The translations under genes were made by a program, and so were the position numbers. A DNA stretch of 64,000 nt from Paenibacillus ferrarius (lineage in GTDB: Bacteria; Bacillota; Bacilli; Paenibacillales; NBRC-103111): contig NZ_MBTG01000024.1 in the NCBI RefSeq assembly GCF_002027705.1, positions 29,511 through 93,510 on the forward strand. Reading direction: 5' to 3'. The notes under the pieces are model-generated. The model was not told the origin of the DNA. It saw only the letters and a list, made by a program, of their open reading frames with translations, and did not search any database. Below are positions 8,414 through 16,500 of the stretch, piece by piece. How positions within the stretch are numbered: position 1 is the first letter of the stretch; every line of letters begins with the position of its first letter.

Positions 8414-11400
8414 ATGAAGCCTACAAGCCAGGAAACTATAACGAATAATCGCCATCTCACCTACTCTCACGCCCTTGAACATTCCGATATGCACATTCAT
8501 CATAAGCTATGGCATTATTTCCACTATAAACAGATCGACAACCGATTGCATGCTTGGGCCTCAGCCGCCAAGGGAGCTTTCTTCCGCCAGCCCACCCATT
8601 GGCAACTTGTAGACGGTGATCTTCGTATTCAGCTCCCTCTCTTGCCTGAGGGCTATTTACCTTTCTCTCAAATCTTGCATGCACAACGAAGTGATCAAAT
8701 AAGTGATGCTGCCAAAGTGCAATTGCTTGTATCCATTTGCAAAGCGCTTTCCATCCTGCATGAAGACCGTTTTTATATGGGATTTTTGCTGCCGGACATG
8801 CTGTTTTTCCACCCAATGACGTTAGACATCCAGATAGATGTTCAGCCCTTTCCCTCTGCGAATGAGTTTATCAATCATTTGCTGACCGATTATCCGTTCA
8901 CTTCATTCCCGCGTTATGCGAGGCGGTTTCTTCTATCGCGCGCGGCGGACTTTGAAGCGGTTCATCTACTCATGCAATCTCTGTTCAGCCCAATTCCAGC
9001 CTCTCTTGGGCCGCTAAGCGAGCGGCTTCGCACTGAGCCGGAGTCCTTCTTATATGCCGATGAGATTGCGGATTTCCTGTTGGCCAGCTTAGGCATGCCT
9101 GCCGAGCATAAACCGGTTACTTATACGGGACACCATTTGCTGCATCCTGCGACTGCGCCAGTGACGGAGGAACAACAAGCTCATTTCCGTTATTTCCTGC
9201 AATCAGGCGGGGAACGATTATTAGGACTTATCTGTGAAAATGAAGCCATTCGCTTCGACGTTTACACGGAGCATATTAACGAAGTGCTCGAGAACGGCTA
9301 CTTTTTCAAAATTGCTTCCCAATCATTGCCTTACGCCACTTTGCGTGAAGTGGTGACTCGAACCTTGCATCTAGCCTACGGGGTTCTGCCGGAATCGGTT
9401 ACGATGCTGCGCAACTTGTCGCGGAAATTCGATCAACTGCTGAAAAAGCATTACGAAGGCGATGATCTCCTTTATTTGCTTACGGAATGGTTGGTGCAAT
9501 TTTTCGCTTCAGTCATCCCCCTGTTTCCTGTTCAAAATTTCTTTTATATTTTTGAGAACTGCGAGCATTTCGATGAGGATTCCCAGCTGATCTTGCACAA
9601 TTTCTGGAGAGAACAAGGGCGCAGCATGACAGGGTTGCATTTCATTTTTAGCGGCAGTCAGCTTCCCCAGCAGTTTGCCGAGCTTTCTTTTCAAATTATC
9701 GACATTCACGACTCTGATCCTGCAATCTATAAGCAATTGCTCGTCTCACAGCTGGGTCGTGCTGATTCAGAACTGCTTTGCGAACTTAAAGATTGGCTGC
9801 AAGCGAATCACATTCATATCAGTCACTGCCGAATCTTTCTGGAAGAGCTCATTCAATCGGAGCATATTATTCTAACGGAAAATGGCTGGCGCAAAACACC
9901 GACCTTCCATCTGGATGCCGCAAAGCTGTATCCTCCCAGCTTGTTTGCTAGGCGCATTGCCCTTTTGGACCAAGATGAGTTGGAGCTCTTGCGGCTCTTA
10001 TGCTGCTTGCCGATGCCAGTCAATCTATTTGCCATGTTTACCGCGAATCATATCGATTTGGGCAGCATTCTGCCAGCCCTTACACGATTAGCCGAGCTTG
10101 GGCTTGCTCATGTCAGCCACAATGACAGTGTTTTTATTTCCAATGAGATCACACTTATGGTACTCGAGCAGCTTGGGGCAGCGGCCTTGCCAACCTACTA
10201 TCAAACTGCTTTGCAGTATCAGCATCAATTCCGCCCATTTGCGCTGCCGCAGCTCATTACACTGGCCAGTTTGGCGTGTGAGTACAAGGTTGAATACTAT
10301 TTGCTTTTAAAATATTACAAGCAGCTTCGTTCGCTTCTTTCCTATGGACAAAAGATCGAATTGCTCGAGCGCATTAAATATTTGCTGGAAAAGCTGGAAC
10401 GGCCGTACCTGATATTCCTCGACCGTTTGCTTAACCGGATCTATCATCTTCTGAATCAGTTTACGCTTTCGGAACAATTAGCCTTAACCGTCTACGAGCA
10501 TACCGGCAAACTAACGGATCGCTTCGCTTGGATGTTCATCCGCATCATTCAAAATAAAGAAGACGTTAATGAGCTGCGCGAAAAACTTTTTCCTTACATT
10601 TTTGATGCAACGCAAGCTTTGGAGAATCGCGTCCGGGCCGCTTTCTTGCTGAATACCAGCAATCTCTGCATCCCTTTGCAGGATGAAGAGATGAGTCAAC
10701 TGCATGTCTTTTATACAGAGACGGTTTTTCCCAATCGAAATCAGTTGACACTGCGCCATTTTGCCGAAGTTTCGAACTATTATGCGATCAATATTCTAAT
10801 TCACTTCCCTGAGTTGGAAGAATGGGCGCTATCCATCGCTGCCAAAATGGAACCTCTGCTCGATACCTCACCACATACGGATTTAATGCTGCGGCTTTAC
10901 GATATTTATTCCTATCAAAGCAACAACAAGCTGATCAGCAAATATGTGTACCGCGGTATTGAGGGCGCCAAGCGCTCGGGTTACACGCTCAAGGAACAAG
11001 TCGGTCATCTGAATGCGATGGAATTTTCGCTGAATCAAGGGGATATCGCCAGCTATCTCTACCACAAGGAACGCGTCGTACAGGTCGACGAGCTGAGGCG
11101 CAAAGATTTGGCCGAAAACTTTTTGACCAATCAGCTTCTTTTTGCGCTGGAGTGGGAGCAGTGGGCGGCGTTTCAAGAGCTGGAAACCATTCTAATTGCC
11201 CAGCATATTACGGAGTCCAGTCAGGCTCTCCTATTCGTCTTTCGAGGTTATGCGGCTTTCCGCCAACATCAACCGATCGTCATTCCATCATCTTTGGAAA
11301 ATGAGAACAACAGGGTTTTCTTGGAGGCACTCGAGCAAACAAGTCTCGGGAATATGGAAACAGCTTGCCAGCTTTTCGGGCAATTCATTGCCAAGAACAA

Positions 11401-12664
11401 TTCCGGCCTTTTCACAGGTTGGGCTTATCGCGAACTGCTTACCCTTCTGCTGAAGCTTCACTCGGAGCATGTAGATTCCGCATTCGAACTTTTTGAAAGT
11501 TATCTCAAGCGGTATGCTTACGATGTTTTCTGGCCGGATTACTACCGGCTTTCTGCGGATCGGGCGATGCACGAAGGCGATATCCAACGTGCTATGCTGT
11601 ATTTAAGGCGGGCTTTGAACGGGTATCAAATGATTCAAAAAGACACGTGGCAGCCCTACTTGAAGGCTTGTATGGAACTGGTCATCCAACCTTCCTTTTA
11701 CCCGGCCACACCGGCTATCATGCAGAATGATTTTGTGCAGAAAATGATGGCGGATCGGGAGCAGTGGCTGCTCCTCTCGCTCGATTTGCAGATCATCATC
11801 GAGTTAAGCGAGCAAGTCACCGAAACCTTGGATCTGGTCACTACGATGCAAAGGCTGACGAAAGCGCTGTTTGACTACTTCCCTGTGATTCAGCTCGCGG
11901 TTTCCTACAATCTACTGCATTACAAACAGAAGTACTTTGTTACTGCCTCTGGATTAAGGGATCACGATGAACTGGTCGCCTATCAAACCCGAAGCGAGGG
12001 CAGCTCTACACTGGCTTTCACGCTCTTTCAACGCGGCGATCAAACGATCACCCTGCAAGTGTATGTGGACGGCATGACCAAAACCAAGCTCCAGCACATG
12101 GAGCACTTCCTTTCGTTCATTAAACCGCACATCATTAATGTTCTCCTGCATCGGGAAATGGTCATTGATAACCTGACCGGCTTTTATTTGCGGGGCTACT
12201 TTATGGAAAAACTGCGGGATGAATTCGAGCTCGCCAGTCGCTATCATCTGGACTTGTCCGTAATCATGATTGATGTGGACAACTTCCGGCAGGTGAATGA
12301 GTTCGGTCATCCCGAAGGGGACCGTGTGCTGCGGGAAATTGCCGATATCTTCCGCTTCAATTTACGGAAAAGCGATATCGCAGGACGCTACGGCGGCGAA
12401 GAGCTTATTCTTATTTTGCCAAAGACAGATGGCAAAAAAGCACTCAAGATCGCCCACCAATTGCGCGGCGAAATTGAGAAGGAATTCGCCTTCGGGCGCT
12501 CTTACACGATTACCGTCAGTGTGGGGGTCTCCTCCCTCGAGCTTTGTCAGCCGAGCTCTGTCGAGCAGCTTATAGAGCAGGCGGATATGGCCGAGATAAT
12601 GGCGAAGAAGACGGGAAAAAACAAGGTCGTTGCGGCTTGGGGAACCCAAGATGCCAGCCTTTAA
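8414..12664 (+). CDS. Large GGDEF protein with degenerate kinase-like and ATPase-like modules
   Basis: The product has 1416 residues, with AGGAGGGG just upstream. The C-terminus (about 1252-1412) is a diguanylate cyclase domain: LTGFYLRGYF, DVDNFRQVNE, and GGEEL at 1327-1331 as the A-site, a functional variant of GGDEF. Upstream the layout follows the kinase / AAA / TPR-like / GAF order of large signalling ATPases. The key sites appear lost. The kinase-like catalytic loop (about 115-132, LHEDRFYMGF) lacks HRD. The Walker A position (about 265-285) reads CENEAIRFD instead of GxxGxGK[ST]. The Walker B position (about 376-392) reads FENCEHFDEDS. Residues ~540-1130 are helical repeats and ~1140-1240 look GAF-like. 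I infer a sensor scaffold feeding c-di-GMP synthesis. The N-terminal assignments are weaker than the GGDEF call. Confidence 0.75.
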   Translation: MKPTSQETITNNRHLTYSHALEHSDMHIHHKLWHYFHYKQIDNRLHAWASAAKGAFFRQPTHWQLVDGDLRIQLPLLPEGYLPFSQILHAQRSDQISDAAKVQLLVSICKALSILHEDRFYMGFLLPDMLFFHPMTLDIQIDVQPFPSANEFINHLLTDYPFTSFPRYARRFLLSRAADFEAVHLLMQSLFSPIPASLGPLSERLRTEPESFLYADEIADFLLASLGMPAEHKPVTYTGHHLLHPATAPVTEEQQAHFRYFLQSGGERLLGLICENEAIRFDVYTEHINEVLENGYFFKIASQSLPYATLREVVTRTLHLAYGVLPESVTMLRNLSRKFDQLLKKHYEGDDLLYLLTEWLVQFFASVIPLFPVQNFFYIFENCEHFDEDSQLILHNFWREQGRSMTGLHFIFSGSQLPQQFAELSFQIIDIHDSDPAIYKQLLVSQLGRADSELLCELKDWLQANHIHISHCRIFLEELIQSEHIILTENGWRKTPTFHLDAAKLYPPSLFARRIALLDQDELELLRLLCCLPMPVNLFAMFTANHIDLGSILPALTRLAELGLAHVSHNDSVFISNEITLMVLEQLGAAALPTYYQTALQYQHQFRPFALPQLITLASLACEYKVEYYLLLKYYKQLRSLLSYGQKIELLERIKYLLEKLERPYLIFLDRLLNRIYHLLNQFTLSEQLALTVYEHTGKLTDRFAWMFIRIIQNKEDVNELREKLFPYIFDATQALENRVRAAFLLNTSNLCIPLQDEEMSQLHVFYTETVFPNRNQLTLRHFAEVSNYYAINILIHFPELEEWALSIAAKMEPLLDTSPHTDLMLRLYDIYSYQSNNKLISKYVYRGIEGAKRSGYTLKEQVGHLNAMEFSLNQGDIASYLYHKERVVQVDELRRKDLAENFLTNQLLFALEWEQWAAFQELETILIAQHITESSQALLFVFRGYAAFRQHQPIVIPSSLENENNRVFLEALEQTSLGNMETACQLFGQFIAKNNSGLFTGWAYRELLTLLLKLHSEHVDSAFELFESYLKRYAYDVFWPDYYRLSADRAMHEGDIQRAMLYLRRALNGYQMIQKDTWQPYLKACMELVIQPSFYPATPAIMQNDFVQKMMADREQWLLLSLDLQIIIELSEQVTETLDLVTTMQRLTKALFDYFPVIQLAVSYNLLHYKQKYFVTASGLRDHDELVAYQTRSEGSSTLAFTLFQRGDQTITLQVYVDGMTKTKLQHMEHFLSFIKPHIINVLLHREMVIDNLTGFYLRGYFMEKLRDEFELASRYHLDLSVIMIDVDNFRQVNEFGHPEGDRVLREIADIFRFNLRKSDIAGRYGGEELILILPKTDGKKALKIAHQLRGEIEKEFAFGRSYTITVSVGVSSLELCQPSSVEQLIEQADMAEIMAKKTGKNKVVAAWGTQDASL

Positions 12665-12668
12665 ATGA

Positions 12669-12712
12669 AGCTTCCGATGTTCGGCCTGTTGGCGGAACCG
12701 GAGGCTTTTTTT
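12669..12712 (+). terminator. Terminator of the GGDEF gene
   Basis: AGCTTCCG (12669-12676) pairs with CGGAGGCT (12699-12706), with one G-U pair and an inner TTC/GAA, and is followed by seven T. It lies 5 bp after the stop codon. Confidence 0.75.
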
Positions 12713-12745
12713 CATGAAGCGCTGCCTTCATGCAGCTCCCATCTG

Positions 12746-12780
12746 GCAAAACAAAATAAGAGTCCCAGAGGACTCTTATT
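12746..12780 (-). terminator. Terminator of cysC
   Basis: An 11-bp perfect stem, AATAAGAGTCC with GGACTCTTATT (12755-12765 / 12770-12780), has a 4-nt loop. On the minus strand it leads into a T-rich tract. It lies 22 bp after the cysC stop and could act in both directions. Confidence 0.8.
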
Positions 12781-12802
12781 TATTACAGCTATGAAGTTCC
12801 CC

Positions 12803-13399
12803 CTACAACAGCCCATGGCCTATCAAGTAGGAAATAATTTGATTCACTGATTCTTCCACGGTTAATCGATCCGTCCGTATGATAAGCTCAGGTGCAAGCG
12901 GCTCCTCATAAGGGGAGCTAATCCCCGTAAAGTCAGCAAGCTCGTTGTTTCTTGCTTTCCGATATAAACCTTTGGGATCCCTGCTCTCGCAAACCTCCAG
13001 CGAGCATGAGACATAGACCTCAATAAACGATCCCTCGGCGAACAAGCGCCTTACAGCTGCCCGCTCTTCGCGGAATGGGGAAATTAACGAAGTAATTGCG
13101 ACTATGCCCGCTTCTACGAGAATTTTGGCCGTTTCTCCCGTTCGACGGATATTCTCTTTGCGATCCTCGGCGCTAAATCCGAGATCTTGGTTTAAGCCGG
13201 ATCGAAGATTATCCCCATCCAGTACGTAGGAGCGAATCTTTTTATCATCGAAAAGTGTTCGTTCCAGCGCCTGAGCCAGTGTAGATTTACCGGAGCCCGA
13301 AAGGCCTGTGAACCAGATGACCATGCTTTTATGGCCGTTTAGGGAGGTTCGTTGTTCAGTAGAGATAGAGGGGGATAATTTTGTTAGGTGATTATTCAT
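12803..13399 (-). CDS. cysC: Adenylylsulfate (APS) kinase
   Basis: The 198-residue product phosphorylates APS to PAPS with ATP in the cytoplasm, for sulfate assimilation or sulfation. A P-loop GLSGSGKST lies at 32-40, DGDN at 61-64 and the family signature FSAEDRKENIRR at 75-86. In that signature the Ser is the residue that can be transiently phosphorylated. Length is normal for stand-alone bacterial CysC (~200). It has its own terminator and no neighbouring sulfate genes (no sat, cysH or cysN), so it stands alone here. It follows the SLH gene region in the same orientation, but a 115-bp gap separates them. Confidence 0.93.
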   Translation of the reverse strand: MNNHLTKLSPSISTEQRTSLNGHKSMVIWFTGLSGSGKSTLAQALERTLFDDKKIRSYVLDGDNLRSGLNQDLGFSAEDRKENIRRTGETAKILVEAGIVAITSLISPFREERAAVRRLFAEGSFIEVYVSCSLEVCESRDPKGLYRKARNNELADFTGISSPYEEPLAPELIIRTDRLTVEESVNQIISYLIGHGLL

Positions 13400-13514
13400 C
13401 GTGAGTCGGTCTCCCTCTTTCTCTCATGCAAAAGTCGTACTTTTTCTTATTATTTTATTTATTCCATACAAAAGTCTAGAAATCCTCCCCAAAGACCATC
13501 GATTCGGCCAATGC

Positions 13515-16500
13515 CTACTTCTTAAGCTGCAGCGCCCTTAAAATGATAGCCGCCGCTTCTGCGCGCGTCGTGTTCGCTTTCGGCTTCACCGTGCCGTCTT
13601 CGTAGCCGTTGAGTAAAGCTTTAGCCGTTGCCGCAGCTAGTGCGGTGCGAGCCCATTCGGATATTGCAGCGCTATCCTTAAAGCTGTCTGCTTGATCCCC
13701 GCTACTAACGATCTGCGCAGCACGAATGATCATCACTGCCATTTGCTCACGCGTAATCAAGTCGTCAGGACCGAAAGTGCTTGCGCTATATCCCGTCACA
13801 ACGCCAAGTGAGGCAGCAATCCCAATTGCACTCCGCGCCCAGTGAGCTTCGGTATCGACAAAAGCTTTCCCCGTTAGTGCCTGAAGATGAAAGGCTTTTA
13901 CAATCACAGTTACAAACTCAGCTCTTGTAATAGAATCATTCGGCTTAAAGGTATGGTCGGAATAGCCATTTATCGCGCCCAGTTGAACCAATTCGCGAAT
14001 GCTCGCCTCAGCCCAGTGCCCCTTGATATCACCAAAATCCACTGCTTCTACCGGAGGATTCGTTGTCTCCTTTTTATCTATTGCCAGAACTGCGAATTTG
14101 GTAAAATGACGAGTAGATCCTGATACCGTTCCCTTGGTTTGATCTGTCTGTTGGTCACCCAACTGTTCCCACTTCTGGCTTTTCTCGTTCAACCCATAAA
14201 GAGCGGCTTTTGATTTAGAGAAATCAACCTTCGCCTTGTCAAAAGGCAATGTAAGGGTGACAGCCTTAATGAGATCACCGGCTTTATCGGTCGTAATCTC
14301 GTAGATCTCACTCGCCAAGTGCATTGAATGGTCAGTAGGCAGGTTCGTGGTGTCACTACTTTTATTCACCGTTACCTGAGTATCGCTATCTACTGCGCCA
14401 AGCGGGGCATCGATTTGCAGCCCATTTAAGATTAACGTCCCACCGCGAGCTGCCCAAATCGTTCCGACGTTGCTAGGACCGCCAACGCTACCTCCGCCTC
14501 CACCGCCGCCTTCGCTAGTATTCGTTGGAGTAATGGGAAAATAAAAGACATACGTGGTAAAATGCTTCGTCCACACGACCAGATCCTCGCCAACCGTGAT
14601 TCTGGCTTCTCCATTCGGAGCAATTTCATCATCTGCAGCTGCCTGAGTATCTGATGTGATGGAACCCGTTATCGGAATTACCGCGCCATTTTTAACGTAG
14701 CCAGCCAATTTATGCCCCTGTTTGGGGAAGAACAACCTTACTGCCTTGTCAAAGGTTAACGTAACATCCGGCGAGCCTATCTCAATAACCCCACTCACAT
14801 TGCTATTGCTGATAGACACACTGCTGTTGCTCTGCACTTCTGGCAGTTTAAGAGTTCCGTCCCAAGTCCCAGGTGCCGTTACTTTCGTGCCCTCTGGTAT
14901 TGCCACCAGCAGTTTGCCTTCGGAAGTTTCCGCAAAGACCTCGATAAGTGGGAGGCTGGTCTCTTTATTAGATCCTACATTGACAGGCGTGAATGCCATC
15001 TTGGCATTCGTGACGCCTATTGGAACGGCAATCGTTACGGGATCACTTGTTAGCTGAATAGATGAATTAGAACTGGCTGTAATAACGACAGCTCTTCGAA
15101 TATTCACGCTATAGATCAGCTTCGTTGTGCCGTCTTGCGCTGTGACTTCTATGGCAACTAGATTGCTTCCAACATTTAATTGGATATCTTTGGTCGTTAC
15201 TCTTTCCGTATTGATTGTGACACTGGCCTGCGTTTCTTCAGCAAAAGCATTTAACTTCACAACATCAACACGATTTCCCACCGATAAGGTGTAATTATAA
15301 ATAGCCTTGTTGAACACCAAAACAGCATCGCTTACTTGTAAGGATTTTAACTGAGCATTACTGTATGCCGCAGTTGCCCTATTCACGTACACCAGATAAG
15401 TTTTACTTGAACCATCTTGAGCTGTTACGACCAATTCCATTCGATTACTGCCAACCTCGAGGGGCAGCGATTGGGATGCTTGACCGTTAATTAAGCTAAA
15501 TGGACCTAACACTAGTACATTATCACTGTTGTACAAGCTTACTTTTATGTTGGAGTTGCTATCATACACGCTTGCCGTAACGTTAATACTCGAGATCACG
15601 TTATTCGCATTAAAATGATACGTTGTTCCCGTTACAGAATCGGCACTCAAGGTCAATCCCCCGCTGGTTAGCATCAACCCACTTAAATTGGGATTGCCCC
15701 CCGGAGCAGCAGAGCGGGTTACAGCGACTGTATAGGCTGCCATCGTTCCATCCTGCGCGGTGACGACGTACGTCACGGGCGCAGTGAAATCGTTCGCCGT
15801 CGTTCCACTCGCTTGCGTGGTCGCGCCTACCTTCACTGTAGATCCTGCGGAACTCGTGAACGTTGCTACTAACGATGTTACTGCTGTTCCATTAGGCACT
15901 GTTAAGGCTACATCCGTGCCGTTAATCGTTCCTACTACTGCCGGCTGCAAGCTCTGGAAGCTGAACGCTGTCAGGTCCTTCGCGCTGCTTGCTGCCGCAA
16001 CGTTCACCGTGACGATCCAGTTCTGCGTACTGTCGTCCGCTGCTCTCACCAAGTACGTGACCGGATTTGTAAAATTGTTAACCGTCGAGTTACTTATCTG
16101 CCCCCTAGAGCCCACCTTCGCAGAGGCTCCGGGAGATAAAGTGAACACCGCCTTCAAGCTGGTCACATTCGTACCGTACGCCACTTGAATCGCTATAGTA
16201 TGCGCGTTAGCATCAATGACGGCTGGACCGGTTTGCTGAGGGAAGCTAAATGCCGTAATAACTTTCGCACTGCTAAATGCAGCGTTTACGGTAACGGTCC
16301 AGTTCTGCGTAATACCGTTCTCCGCTTTGATCACATAAACAACCGGGTTCGTGAAGTTGTTTGCGGTCACTCCGCTCACTTGATCCGTGGTGCCCACCTT
16401 CGCCGTGGCTCCTGGCGATAAAGTGAACGCGGCCTTCAAGCTGGTCAGACTGGTGCCATTCGCCACCTGAATCGCTACGGTGTGCGAGGCCAGGTCAATA

